From Patellaria atrata CBS 101060 (Eukaryota; Ascomycota; Dothideomycetes; Patellariales; Patellariaceae), in assembly GCA_010093705.1 (NCBI GenBank), contig MU006089.1, positions 2,219,561 to 2,283,560 on the forward strand: a stretch of 64,000 nt of DNA, given 5' to 3'. This document shows positions 32,456 to 44,054 of the stretch, in pieces. The first letter of the stretch is position 1. Each line of letters opens with the position of its first letter. A program made the translations under genes and the position numbers. Below the pieces are notes generated by a model, which was not told the DNA's origin, did no database searches, and saw only the letters and a list, made by a program, of their open reading frames with translations.

Positions 32456-33359
32456 TCAAGGCTTGCGGAAATCTAGGACAAGTTAGAAGAAAGCTCACTC
32501 GAAAGAATATATCAAGGTTAATTACCTGAGAGAACGGGGTAGATCATCTCGAAAGCTTGATAGATTTCCTCGCGAACTTTGGCACCAGTGAGCACGATTT
32601 TGCCGGAGACGAAGATGAGAAGCACAATCTTGGGCTTCATCATACGATAGATCAAACCGGGAAACAACTCAGGTTCATAAGAGCTGAAGTTGTGATGACG
32701 ATTTGCCAAGCCTTCAAGGCGGATGGGGAACTTGATGTCGCAGGAGCCGACGATATTCTGGATCTTGAAGTCGGTGAACTTCGCATTGAAACCAAGCTTC
32801 TGAATTATACGAGCGTACTTGCGGGATGCAAGTTTTGAGTCGTCTTCAGATTTGGCACCAGTCACAACCATCTTCCCAGATGCGAAGATGAGCGCAGTTG
32901 TCTTGGGTTCACGGATACGCATGATGACGGCCGCGAAACGCTACAGGATGGTATTTAGTTGAGGAAAGAACATAGAGCGAACGGAAGGGCATTTACCTTT
33001 GGATTGTATTCGGCATTGCGAGCATGCAAGGCAATCGTCTTGAGATCCAAGCGACAATCAAGATTGACGGTGGCGACGATATTCCTTTACGAAGTTATAA
33101 CCTCTTGTCAGAAACAATGAGGTTGGATCAATACTCACTGAAGGACTGGCACAATGCCACTCACGCCCTGGCCAGCACCTGGAGTGGCAGCCGGGGTCGC
33201 AGGTGTAACGCCGTTCCCGGCACTGTTGCCCTGAACTTGTCCATCTTTTTCAGAAGGGGGTGTCATGTCGCCGACTCCACCTGGGAAGGAAAGAGAGGCT
33301 GGTGATGTAAAGGCCTTGGCCTGTTGCACAGTCGCTGGATGAGTAGTGAGAGTATCCAT
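32456..33359 (-). CDS. tbp1: TATA-binding protein (246 aa, four exons)
   Basis: General transcription factor TBP. Exons in order: 33359-33139, 33084-32997, 32940-32526 and 32472-32456. The last is only 17 nt and encodes the end of the protein (FRKP). The N terminus (about 1-70) is a Pro/Thr/Ala-rich non-conserved region. The C-terminal saddle shows the two imperfect repeats: [20 protein letters not shown]...[25 protein letters not shown] and [19 protein letters not shown]...[23 protein letters not shown]. Conserved DNA-contact and intercalating residues are as expected. It is single-copy and essential in known fungi, and length fits other ascomycete TBPs. Intron phases were checked and agree. 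I could not judge regulation, but the 5' flank has a run of thirteen or more A residues near 33497 and CGGT repeats near 33586. Confidence 0.97.
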
Positions 33360-36110
33360 GATGACGATTGATGACGGAAGAGAAAACTTGGTCGAGATCG
33401 AATTTGCGACAACAAAATTCGCGAGGTGAAAGTCAAGCAATCAGCAGTCTGAGAGGTCAGGCAATGTTAGAATAGGTCGATCCAAGAAGGGAAAAGAAAA
33501 AAAAAAAAAAGGAAAGGAAACTGTGCTTGAGCGACCTTGATGACCTTGAGATCGACGACAGTGAGGTGAGGTGCCTCGTCTTTGATCGGTCGGTCGGTCG
33601 GTCGGTGGATGCTCAAACTAGGTTGTAGTAGGGTTATATCGTACCGTCGTGGGAGATCAACTATTGAAAGCCTCCCCTACAGCAAATGCCTAAAGTTTCA
33701 AGCTTGTCTTTCGAGAAGTGTCTGACGGCGATCCAACAAATAGGCGTCGATCAAGTTAAGTCGACGAATAGAGATCAAAGAGAATACCAGCTTGCCTTTG
33801 ATCAAAGGCGTCGAGATGAAGAAGAGAGATGCGGGGGGGGAGAAGTGAGGTTGTGGTGGGGGTTGAGCGAAAGTTATCGCGATTTGTCGTGCCTTGTCGA
33901 AAATTGGCTATTCCGGATGTGGAAGAAGTCAGAAAAGGTACCTTTTGATATAAAGGACGATTTCCTTGGGGTTTCAGAAATGTTGTAATTAAGAAAATGT
34001 GATTATTGAGGGCAGCAAGAAGGCGTTGAGTGTCTTGATGCTGTTTGATTCTGAGATGTAGAAGTGTTGGAGGCTGTAGTGCGGATGGCGGGCGCAAACA
34101 ACCGAACGTGCAAAATGAGCGAAATTGAGCTTAGGGGGGGACGGGCCTTTAAGTACTCCAGGCAGCAGCAGCGAGAAAAAAAGGGAGGCGCGCACTGTCC
34201 AGGTCAACAATGTCCCATCCCTGCTTCTTTCCCTGCTGTTGTCATGACCCGTATCCACTTAAAAGCAGTTAGACCCATGATCCTTGTCGAAAAGGGAGCT
34301 ATACTGTCAATTAGGCTGACGCACTGTTCTCTGAACCACATCAACCACTGGCACTCAGCATAAATTTCACCAATGAAAGCGTCACGGCATCACAGCCTCA
34401 TCTTTCTTTCTTTCTGCCGGGGCTGGCCCCAAATTCCAACATCCTCACCACCCAACTTTCCAACCCCAGAGGAATCCATCTCACAACAGCCACCGGAAAT
34501 ATTCAAAGGAGCCACCTAAACTTCCGTAGCACACATCTCTCGCCATCCATCAGACTTTTCCGCGATAAGGGATAATGTGTCCCCTATTGTCGGCGATACC
34601 ATTGTTACCTTGTTATTGCTATTGTCGATTTTCTCCCCTATTGACAATTCCCCCCCCTGCAGGCATGATGTTTTCGATCATGTTTGGGCTCTCCCGATCG
34701 GGCAGCCTCGGCTGGCTGCAAACGTTTCAAACTTACCCTTTGCCAAGCCAATCACCCAGTGTCCGCGTCACCCACGAACTCTCCTGTCCCCCAATGGCTC
34801 TTTCCTACGCCCCGCCCTGACAGGATGAGTCGAGCAACAAAAACATAACAATATCCCATCAGACTATGCAGTCAAATCGCGGGCCCCGGAAAGATAAAGA
34901 AGACCCTGAATATGACCTGCTTACATGCATTAAGGTGTCATCTGGGGTATCATCATTCTTCTTCAACTAAGGTAAAAGAGATGCACTCAACATCCATCGG
35001 CCTTGTATGATTTAAAACCCGTTGCCCGATGGACTTCAGCTGAGCGCTTGCCGGATGTCGCACGTGCAGGAACGGTCTGGCCAATCCTTTGCGCATGAAT
35101 CCATCTGCATTTGCGGAACACTACTCAAACCAACTTCACCGAAACACTCTACCTTACAGGCGACCCATAGAATGATCGCGATGACAGTAACCTTACTGTG
35201 ACCATATCCCGCTCTTCCTTTCTGCCTATCGGTTTTTATTCGTGGCGATAACCAGTAGCGCTGGGGCAATATTTTCGTCATCTTGCTACGGCATTACCGG
35301 TCGTACATTCCCTGTTGCCTTACCCTCCGCATCTAGCCGTGGTACTCCAGTCATCAAGATAACTCGTATCCACGGTATCCTAGAAAATATTGTATAGCGA
35401 AAGAAAGAGCTTGGAAGGTAGGGATGGCAAATTTGATATTGGTCGCGAAGAGATGGCGGTTCAGGATCAAAGTAAGAGCAGAGGAAGTCCTTTACCGAAC
35501 CAGCGATTTACACCTACGTCCTGTTGAAGATTTCGTTTGGATACCAAAGGCTGGCACAGAATACCACTCCAGGCGGAAGCCTTATCGCCTGAGCAACCGT
35601 CAATGAATTTGAAGGAATTGTTGATCTGCGTTTTTGTCTAGAACTGGATCAAGGTCTTCAAATCAGAGCCATGAGGGAAGGTGTATCTATAGACTCAAGG
35701 TAGGTGGTAGTTTCCGGATTTGGCAAGTACGCAGAAGGGAAGAGGTAGGTAAGTCGTTGGATTTCGTCATTGGATTTCGTCATCAGTCACGACCTGAAGT
35801 ATGGTACCTTAAAGCAGTGTCATACTAAGGTGTCTTTCAAATAAATCATAGCGAACATCAGTCATCGCATGCAGTACAGCTCAGCTATTAGTGTCATATA
35901 GATCATATAGTTCATAAAATAGCACTCAAAACCTAGAATTACAGAAAAAAGCACGTTAATAGTCAGTTCAGCAAAAAGTAGCAAAGCATCATCTTAATGT
36001 AGTTTTAACATTCATTCGAACAGTGAGAAATACCTTCCATTCTCCCAAAGGTGATCTAAATCTCTCCACATCCCCCTCCCCCCTCCCTCAACTAAATTTC
36101 CCCTATCAAA
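33360..36110. other. gene-poor stretch, 2.75 kb
   Basis: Contains a poly-A tract (about 33497-33511) and a (CGGT)n microsatellite (about 33584-33605) in the tbp1 promoter, then unremarkable sequence with scattered frames under 115 codons that I do not support. Possibly long leaders or non-coding RNA; nothing recognisable. Confidence 0.5.
33584..33605 (+). repeat. CGGT tetranucleotide microsatellite
   Basis: About five perfect CGGT units upstream of tbp1. Confidence 0.8.
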
Positions 36111-36680
36111 TCAAACTCCCCCCGCCCCAAACTCCCTCAAAACCCTCCCCGCATCCCCCTCATCCCCCTCATCCCCCCAATCCACCCTAACTCCCCTCCA
36201 CTCCCTCGCACACTCCCCACATCCCCCGAACCCGCCCCAAAACCTCACCTCCGGCCGCCTACACCGTCCCGGTAACAACAGCGTCCCCCGGTTCAGCGCT
36301 CTCAGCATGTTCGTCGGCAACGATACTCCGCTCCGCTGTAAGGCGAATAGCTCCGCGGCGTTTTGTTGCAGGACGTCGCTGGCGGGGAGGTCGCGGGAGG
36401 CGGCGGCGCAGAAGACCCAGAGGTCCGTTTGCGGGGGGGTGGAGGGGTTGGATTTGAGGGTGGAGGGGGAGCGGATCGGGAGGCTGGAGGTGGTGGTTGT
36501 GGGTCTGGGGGGTTGTGGGGGCAGGGTGGGTGGAGGGGATGGGTGACGATGCACATTTTGTCGTTCTTTTTGAGCGGCGGCATGTAAGATTGTGAAATTT
36601 CCTGGGGTCGCTGCGGATTTAGCAAGATGGGGTTTGGTGGTGTGGTTCTGGTTTTTAGGCAGGATGTTGTTCCTGGTCAC
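36111..36680 (-). CDS. GC-rich small protein of unknown function (up to 189 aa; start uncertain)
   Basis: The last 110 or so residues look truly coding. Third positions are strongly C-biased through TDLWVFCAAASRDLPAS, and G-biased in the C-terminal part (GECAREWRGVRVDWG), the same pattern as in well-supported genes of this window. Conserved-looking elements are LWVFCAAASRD, LQQNAAELFALQRSG, LNRGTLLLPGRCRR and C-x2-C in GGCGECARE. I do not recognise the family. The N-terminal 75 residues are Pro/Ser/Thr-rich; a second frame there begins MPPLKKNDK, so the true start or an intron upstream is uncertain. No signal peptide or membrane span. An alternative is a degraded 3' fragment of a longer gene. 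Confidence 0.45.
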   Translation of the reverse strand: MTRNNILPKNQNHTTKPHLAKSAATPGNFTILHAAAQKERQNVHRHPSPPPTLPPQPPRPTTTTSSLPIRSPSTLKSNPSTPPQTDLWVFCAAASRDLPASDVLQQNAAELFALQRSGVSLPTNMLRALNRGTLLLPGRCRRPEVRFWGGFGGCGECAREWRGVRVDWGDEGDEGDAGRVLREFGAGGV

Positions 36681-38241
36681 TTGACAGGGTCGTTGTCGTT
36701 TTATAGGGGGTCTTGAGCGCCGTGAACAATGTCGGCGGTAGGTTGCGTTGTTTCTGAAGTATTCCCTCTAACGTGTCTGGATAGTCGGAGCATAGCGTGG
36801 TAGTCCTCACACTGTCATGCCCACGACCCTGTTACCGTGACAAAGACGCTCTTGAGACATGGGAGTCCGACCAGCAAACCCTCTTCCGTATCCACGAAGC
36901 TGGTGTCAGAGCACCGACGTGAACTACACCTAAGACCTCTAACCCCTATTTCTTCAGTCTCAATTAGGTGCGAAAACATGATATTTGCTGTAAGAAAAAG
37001 CTGACTTGTACAAACGCGTGTCGTGCTAACTCTTACCAATCAATAGTATCAAGCATCCAAACATTCAATAAACTAAAACAAAAATACCGCTTAACCAACC
37101 CAAATCCCTATCATACTCGTCGTCAACGTGGCACAGCCGCCTCGCTCGATCTTGGGTCGTAATGCGAATTCCGCATCACCACGTCACGGTAACCGCTACG
37201 TACGACATCGGAAAGAGCAAGAGAAAGAATAAGAGTAAACACTGCTCCAACGTTTCGCGCGCTTCTCGCCGGACCTGGGTCTTGGGGGATCGTGAATTGT
37301 GTGTCTACGGCGCGTAGTTCGATGCGCGGATGAAGTTTTATGTGGCATTTCTCTCTTTGTTTATTGGAGGGTTCTGGGATAGGGAACAGGTATTTAAAAC
37401 AAAGTCTGAATGTGGGAAATGATTTAATTTTACTTTGAGACGGTTGAGGTTTGCTAAGGTACTTGTAGGTTGTATTGTCCCTGAGGCACTCTTAGGTTCA
37501 CACACTCTGATGTTGTCATGGGAGCCTGGGGTCTTACGAAAATATTCGCTGAATATGACGCTAGGGTGACGCCTTTGTCATTCGTTGAAACATGGTTTTG
37601 GATTCCTGTCGTTCCTTAGGAGGGTCTGCGTGGATCGATGAAAGGGATGTGGAAGGGATAAAGCTCGCTCGTGTCTTATTTCGTGTCGGGTCTTGGTATG
37701 AAAACACTATCATCTGCTAAGTATACGCTTTAAAACAACCGAACAAGGCTTCAGGTCAGTGAGGTGGACGGTGGTTATGATTAGCTATGCGAAGGACTTT
37801 TAGATGTCTTTCCTAAGATAGGATTGTTAGGTAGGATACCATATAATCATTTAGTCGAAAAAGAAATAAAGAATAAGAGGTCGACTTCCCTATCGAAGTC
37901 TCTGGAATAACCACCATTGATCGCTCTGGGAATAATTACTGAGACTACCTCGTTTATAATGCTGAAATATGAGATACTTTGTCACTCAACCCCCTTCCTT
38001 CGGGTGAGAGTTGTAACACCAGAACCCTTAACCGAGAGAGCTCGTAAGATACGTGACGTTGATGGAAGAGTTAGGAGGAATGGTGTGCCGAGTTTTGGGG
38101 GAAGGATACCACTCCATTACTAAGATGAGATATGTTTTCTCCAAAATCTCGTTTGAGAGCCAGGCGGAAAAAAAAGTACTGCAGTGCGTAGAGGTGAAGG
38201 AGGACTGTGTTCAGTAGGGTGCCGATTGAATAAAGTGATAT

Positions 38242-38735
38242 GAGAAGGTTGATTCGACGTTGGATCTATTCTGCTACTAAAGATAGCGAGCTAGAAACTA
38301 AGCGCCGTCATCTGGCCGAATTCAAGTAGAAAGAAAGGGAGAATATAGTCCTTCCCTAGAAGAGTGTGATGTCTTTCAGATGATGTACTTCATTCAGGAA
38401 TGATTAAGGAAATAAGCTGTCGAGAACCTTCTGCATCACTCACCGATCGCTTGATTCCTGCCTAGGCTCAAATTCCTTTCAGCACTTCCCTCCCTTGAGG
38501 GCCCGTGCAGGTACAAAGCTTTCCAGGCGCTTGTTCATCACGGTAGAATCTGGTAGAACATGTGGATGGCTGATGAGGCATGATTGTCTAAGGCACAAGA
38601 GACGATAAGTGACGCATACTGGAGCGCTTATGAATCTATATGTCTGTGAGACGGCGATATGACCAAATTTGTGAAAAAGGGTTGGTGGACTGTTACGAAG
38701 AGGTTGATTTTACATTGGATCTATTTGGATACCCC
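38242..38735. repeat. pair of dispersed direct repeats (about 35 bp each)
   Basis: The segment AGGTTGATTCGACGTTGG plus the following GATCTATT (38246-38272) recurs near 38701-38726 as AGGTTGATTTTACATTGG plus GATCTATT, with three mismatches in about 26 bases. Two of the three are transitions. Old duplication, possibly mutated. Confidence 0.5.
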
Positions 38736-38784
38736 AGTAAAGCTTTCAGGGGGAGACCGATCCACAAGCTTTGCTTGAGACGGA

Positions 38785-38912
38785 AATAGACGAATGGTTC
38801 GATCCTCTTCCGCTGAGACTTCCCGAGCCTTGGTTAGGGAAAGACATTTGGCGAATGGTAGGATTCTTTCCGCTCAGACTTGCCTCAATGTCGACTAGGA
38901 AAAGAGTTTGTC
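38785..38912. repeat. two-unit tandem repeat, period about 62 bp
   Basis: GAATGGTTCGATCCTCTTCC (38792) and GAATGGTAGGATTCTTTCC (38854) begin two similar units that go on with CGCTGAGACTT versus CGCTCAGACTT and then TAGGGAAAGA versus TAGGAAAAGA. Identity is about 75 percent by eye. Confidence 0.5.
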
Positions 38913-38925
38913 ATTTATGCGTCTA

Positions 38926-39132
38926 CTAGATATTATCCTCTTCACGAAGCGAGACGACAGAATTGGATCGTCGATAATCGCGGCGAGAGATATATCCGCA
39001 CCACTTCGCGATGTATGGCATAATCATGGGACAATATGACCCGATCACTGCCATATATATCCACCAAGTTTGAAGTGGAGGATCGTCAAAGTCACGTGCT
39101 CTTACCTGTTCGGGCGTCCTCTGCGAATCCAT
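38926..39132 (-). CDS. possible small one-span membrane protein (68 aa)
   Basis: An ATG-initiated frame with sensible composition: a polar N terminus (MDSQRTPEQVRARDFDD), one hydrophobic span (TWWIYMAVIGSYCPMIMPYIA) and a basic then acidic C terminus (ISRRDYRRSNSVVSLREED). It lies head to head with the alpha/beta-hydrolase gene, 221 bp away. No family recognised, and a chance open frame cannot be excluded. Confidence 0.3.
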   Translation of the reverse strand: MDSQRTPEQVRARDFDDPPLQTWWIYMAVIGSYCPMIMPYIAKWCGYISRRDYRRSNSVVSLREEDNI

Positions 39133-39353
39133 ACCAACATCAGGCTCCCGCCTGCGGCTGAAGGCTGAACATATGCGAGGATTTAGAAAAAATATAGACG
39201 ATACTAAAGCATTAAAGAAATAATAAGCGAATATATAACAAAAAAAAGTATTTAAGAGAGTCGCGTTGTCGCTGAACGAAATGCACCATCACTTACCAAT
39301 TCAGCTCGTCCACTCACATCAACAATAAAACTCAACCACCCGAACAATTCAAG

Positions 39354-40206
39354 ATGGGAACACCATTGCCAAAACCCCTCCCCATCGTCGTCCTCGTTCC
39401 AGGAGCCTGGCACTCTCCAGCCCACTATGCTCTTCTTATTCAAATGGTAGAAAACGCAGGGTATACAGTAGTCACGGCTGCTCTCCCTAGCTTGAACTCC
39501 CACGATCCCGCAAACCAGTCTGTCGCACGCGATTCTGCATACATACGCGTTGCCCTTCTGGAGCCGCAGATAGACGCCGGAAAGGAGGTCCTACTTGTCA
39601 TGCACTCGTACGGCGGCTGCCCGGGGGCTGCTGCAGCGAAAGGGTTGAGCGTGGTGGAACGGAAGGAGAGGGGCGAAGAGGGAGGGGTCGTGGGGATGGT
39701 GTTTTTAGCAGCTTTCGTAGCTGGCGAGGGGGACTCATTGAAGGGGAAGTTGCCGGGCGGGGTGTATGACTCTTGGGTTGTTGAGAATGTAAGATCCCTT
39801 GCGGCCGTTGGTTTAATGGGATAACGCGAGGCTGACAAACGCGTAGACCCAAACCAAACAGTTGATAGTCGACAACCCACAGGCTGTCTTCTACCACGAT
39901 GTCGAGCCTGAGCTTGCTCAAAAAGTCATCCTTGAGCTCAAGACCCAGGCGGAACCGTCGCTTTCAAGCCCGAGCCCTAGTCCTGCATGGCCGGACAAGG
40001 GATTCGATGGCCGCAGGGCATACATCCAGGCGCTACAGGATAGGGCGATTCCGTTCGTCGCGCAGGATGCGATGGTTAAGTATAGTGGTGTTGGTTGGGA
40101 GGTGAGACAGTTGGATACGAGCCATAGTCCGTTTTTGAGTAAGCCGGAGGAACTGGGAGACGTTGTGTTGGAGCTATTTAGAATGTTTGGGGGTTTGGAG
40201 GTGTAA
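39354..40206 (+). CDS. alpha/beta hydrolase (AB_hydrolase_6 type, 264 aa)
   Basis: Exons 39354-39788 and 39847-40206, 58-bp intron, phase 0. The N-terminal strand and oxyanion loop read IVVLVPGAWHSPAHY (residues 11-25). The nucleophile elbow is MHSYGG with Ser85, and a late histidine lies in QLDTSHSPFLSKPEEL, the usual place for the catalytic His. This pattern matches fungal small esterases/hydrolases of the AB_hydrolase_6 type, whose substrates vary. No signal peptide, so likely cytosolic. The exon 1 coding strand turns from C-rich to G-rich. Start chosen at the ATG just before the first beta strand. Confidence 0.85.
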
Positions 40207-41709
40207 ATTGGGTTGTGTATGATTGTGGATTTGTTATGTATGAAATTGCATAGTGAGAATGGGGATGAGTCTTAAATTGTAGTTTGTCTTCAAACATCCA
40301 TAGAGTGATTCCTACGATCCGAGATTTGTATAATGGTGTAAACTTAAAAGGAGGGATAATTGATTGCGGGAGTTGGAAGCTTAAATCAAATAGAAAATGC
40401 GATAGTTCTAAGGAGATATGAACCTTTGCCCCTATATCATAGTGAATCTTTCGGGATTCAGTCCTAATCGCGTAGCACTTAATGTAAAGCGGGTGAATTG
40501 AAATACCCCTCTAGTTTATCTGGCTGCTTTCCCATTGTGTGAAACGTTCTCTAAAGGCATGCTAATAGCATCCTTCCTTTAGTGGAATTTGACTTGCTCA
40601 ACAGAAGGCGGATGGGGGAAAGTTATTATAAACAGTAAAAGATGATAAAACAAATACGAAAAGAATACAATAGAGAACAGGCGTCTCAAGAATGTCAGTT
40701 CCTCAGGTAAAGGCATACTAAACGGGAATCATGTCCATGATCTCCCCTGGCAAGTTTTGGGACAGAAAGCTGCCTATCTAGTTTCCCTGTTCGCTTCAAT
40801 ACTCCATAATATGTACAGAATCCATGACGTTACCAACAGATAAAGCGACACGTCTGCGATAAGGTAGGCTGAAGGTTGATTGTTCGCATCTGGACATTCG
40901 CCGTTGGAAGGAAACCTAAGTTCGTGGGAAAAAATGGTCGTTGTCCATCACTATTTGAATTACCTTATCTGAACGAACTTGGCCTCCAAGTTCCATAAAT
41001 TAAAGGCACATATGCAAGACTGGGGAATGAAGTCGAGAGATGTGGGCTGGAAATTTCGTATTTGAATGGGACGGTTGAGGTGGACGCGTTCAAGGTGGGT
41101 CAGTGCCTTGGCGTTGGAAAACTTTTGATGAACGGAATATCAAAGTCGTTTCTCTCACGATTGTAGTTCAGACTGTTTGTTCCCTATCAATAAGGTCACC
41201 CATAGTACGTATATTAATTTCTTATTTATAGGTCTTTGGATTTTCTGCGCAATATATGATGATTTCATCTTTTATTCAAGTTTCAAGACGGATCGGAGAG
41301 ACATTTCTCGTACTTCTGTCTCTATGAATGAGCAACGACATCTGATTCATATTCTTCTAAGTCTTATCAATATTTGGTAAATCTCCATATAACTCACTTG
41401 CTGATTATTCTAGGCAGTATCGAGTTGCGTGCAACTTCAGTGAGGTAGTCGTCACGTAACGCCCCTACCGGACACGAAATCTGACAGATCACAGATCATT
41501 ACGAAGTTCACATTGCAAATAGATCTTTTACATGAAGTTAAATGACGAAGTATCCCTTTGTTGCCTAGTAACCACTACCGATAGATCCCTCACTTTCCGA
41601 CTGGTATACCAGTCCACCCCAGTATCACCCATCGTAATCCCGTCGTAAATCCCTTTCCCGATCTCCCATAAAGCTCATCAGACCGTACAAACGTATGAAT
41701 CTAAAAAAT
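40207..41709. other. intergenic, 1.5 kb
   Basis: AT-rich; no supported gene, RNA or repeat seen between the tail-to-tail hydrolase and TUDOR genes. Confidence 0.5.
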
Positions 41710-42473
41710 TTACTTGTTTCTCGCACTCCTCCTAGGTTGACCATCCTCCGTTGCAGCTTTCTTCGGTTCTCTCTTTTTCTTTGGCTCTGCTTTTGGCTTG
41801 GGCTCTGAGCTATCCTTCTTCGGTCGGCCTCTACCTTTCTTCGCGGCACCATTCTCTTGCGGCTTAGCCTCCACGGGTTTGGTAGCCTCCACCTTTGCAT
41901 TCTTGGCCTTCTTTAATGCAGGTTTGGCGCTTCCCTCCTTCTTAGTCTCACCGTTCTCTTGCGGCTCTTCGGTAGCCTTTCGTTTATTGCCTGTTGATGC
42001 TTCACCATTCTCCTTTGGCGCCTCTTCCTCCTTGGTGCCCTTAGACTCGTCTGATTCTTTGGGTGCTGAGTCTCCAGCGTCGGCTTTCTCTTGGACTTCT
42101 AATTCGGACGCGTTCTTCACGACATCATTTCCAGATCGAGCAATTTGGACGGCTGGATCACCAGGCTCCGCGCTCTTCGTGATGGTGTTACTTCGGTGGG
42201 ATTCCACTGAGACCTCGCCCTTCTCGGCTATGTCAGCAACTTTTCCGCTTGGAGTGCTGTCATTCCATTGCCATGATACTAAAATGACTATTCATTAGCA
42301 CTGCTGTATAAATGATGGCCTGGCCAGTGAAGGAGTATGGGTATGCTACTAATAAGCTTTCTGGTAGGGTTATAAGGAATGCGCGAACGCGATTTATGTA
42401 GTTCGAACGGTACGTTTCAGGGGTAGTCAAGAATCTTACCCTTATCGCCTTTCTCAATGCTTCCTTCAGCCAT
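41710..42473 (-). CDS. HVA1-type TUDOR (DUF2945) protein with C-terminal AT-hook (200 aa)
   Basis: Exons 42473-42440 and 42278-41710 flank a 161-bp intron and join MAEGSIEKGDK to VSWQWNDSTPSGKVADI. The first about 75 residues form the hypervirulence-associated (HVA1) TUDOR domain, formerly DUF2945: GDKVSWQW...PSGKVADI...NTITKSAEPGDPAVQIARSGNDVVKNASEL. The rest is a Lys/Glu/Ala/Pro-rich disordered tail, with KKGRGRPKK at 158-166 forming an AT-hook core (GRP) and a basic end PRRSARNK. The arrangement suggests a small chromatin-associated protein. HVA1 itself was described in Cryptococcus in connection with metabolism and virulence; this protein's role is unknown. Only splicing gives the TUDOR start, so the second exon alone would be misread as a bare AT-hook protein. 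Confidence 0.85.
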
Positions 42474-43059
42474 CTTGTCTCGAATGAACTGCTTCGTCGT
42501 TTAATCCGAGAATTGAAGGTCTAAAATGAGGTACGCAAATAAGTTAATGATGTAAGAGTAAGAGTCGCAATAACGATGCGACAATGCGCGCCCTAATCAA
42601 TGACAATGCGCGTGTTTTGGTGGATGGACGCGACAGAGAGGAAGGATGGAGGTTGGAGGTCGGGACGATGTGAGGTTAGGTCGATAGCCTGATTTAGCAA
42701 GAGCGACTGTGGCAGGGGTGAGACGGCACGATCGACGTCCTCTGTACTAAACATGGCAGCCAATTAGATGCAATATGCGGGGAAGCCCATCTAGCCGAGA
42801 CGCCATGTGGTTCGTGCTTTTGATATTCGCGACTACACCTCAGAGAGAGATCTTGGTTGTTTCCTCCTATTACGAACACTAATGCTCTGTTGCGGTAACT
42901 TGAGATTGCGAAAAGAGTAATCGTGAGGACTTTGATGGATCAGGCACTTCTTTAACCTCAAGACTCCAAAAACATCTCCCAGATTAGTTCCAACACTTAC
43001 ATCTGTACCAACTTACAATAAAGCAGTCTGCTCTGTACAATTCGTACATCAAAGCGAAG
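42474..43059. other. divergent intergenic region
   Basis: 5' flanks of the TUDOR gene (-) and family copy A (+). No gene or repeat recognised. Confidence 0.5.
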
Positions 43060-44054
43060 ATGGATACACCAACAGATCTATCGACACCAGAACAATTAAG
43101 CCTAAAGGAATCTCTGAACCAGGTCCTAAATCCAGAATATCAAGACCATGAGTCCTGGTCATTAGAACCTTGCAACAACAACTATTGTTTCGAGGGTAGA
43201 ATGGAAACAGTTGAAGCGTTTCCACCCACAGTTCTATATTAACTCCATAAACATCGCTATGGGATCATCAGCCTCGAAGCATTTTCAGAGGACTCCAAGG
43301 AAGCACAATACCTGTTTAGTCAGCATTCTAAAATACTTGCAAAAGGATGTGCTATGGGTGACGCATTACGGCAAAAGTAGACGTACGAAGGCGCAGGTAT
43401 TCTAGGCGATGCTGAACGCACAGAAGTAGTAGCAGCTCAAGAAGATGATACTATACAAGAAGATGATATTGCACAAGGAGTTGTCGCTGTGCAAAAGAAT
43501 GCTGCTGAATTAGGAGCTCCTCGTATACAGGGAAACGCTACTATGCAAGAAGATACTAATCACGAAGCTATCTCGGAGATAAAGTCGACACCATGGGCCA
43601 TGACAGTTCTTTGGACGGATGGACCCACTTTGAACTCTTTACTGAGTCTGCTAGTTCACCAAAGTACATAGCTCGTCCTTTCTGCGAACGGCAGCGTCAT
43701 CAGAGTAGCAGCTGCAATACCCCATTCTACAGCAGAATCTCCTCACAGTTACTCACATACCGCATCATTGTCACTTTTGGCATGCCGCCCCGAGCAAATG
43801 GTTCTATGGACAACAATTGTTGGGAAATCGTACTCCATTACCGCGGTGGATCGAGTACGCTGAGGTTTTGGGACTATGGTGGCTCTGCACGTGTGCAATT
43901 CCAAGGTTGTGAAGAAGGGAGAAATGACGCGTTGGAGCTTGTTAATTACTTGACAGGTTTGGATTGCTGGTACCACTGCGGTATGCAAGCTGGGACGGAA
44001 GCTTTTGAACCAGCTGATTCGGTTGCTGAATGTATGTTGTATATAGGGGCATAA
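43060..44054 (+). CDS. unknown local gene family, copy A (predicted 260 aa, four exons)
   Basis: I do not recognise this protein. A model that keeps phase uses exons 43060-43195, 43289-43357, 43406-43583 and 43655-44054. The third donor (gtcgac) is poor, so the middle is uncertain. The N terminus (LSTPEQLSLKESLNQVLNPEYQDHE) matches copy C (LSTKEVLEEILDPSFLDTE). The centre is acidic with QEDDTIQEDD repeats. The C-terminal domain (RISSQLLTYRIIVTFG...CWEIVLHYRG...ARVQFQGCEEGRNDALELVN YLTGL...GMQAGT) matches copies B and C. The shared C-terminal part looks globular, about 110 residues; no signal peptide or membrane span. Could be an intact gene or a recently decayed one. Confidence 0.5.

Larger units (their letters stand above)
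36681..38925. other. gene-poor stretch, with degenerate repeats at right
   Basis: No supported gene. From about 37.9 kb, related short segments recur (see repeat entry). Only small unsupported frames on either strand. Confidence 0.5.
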
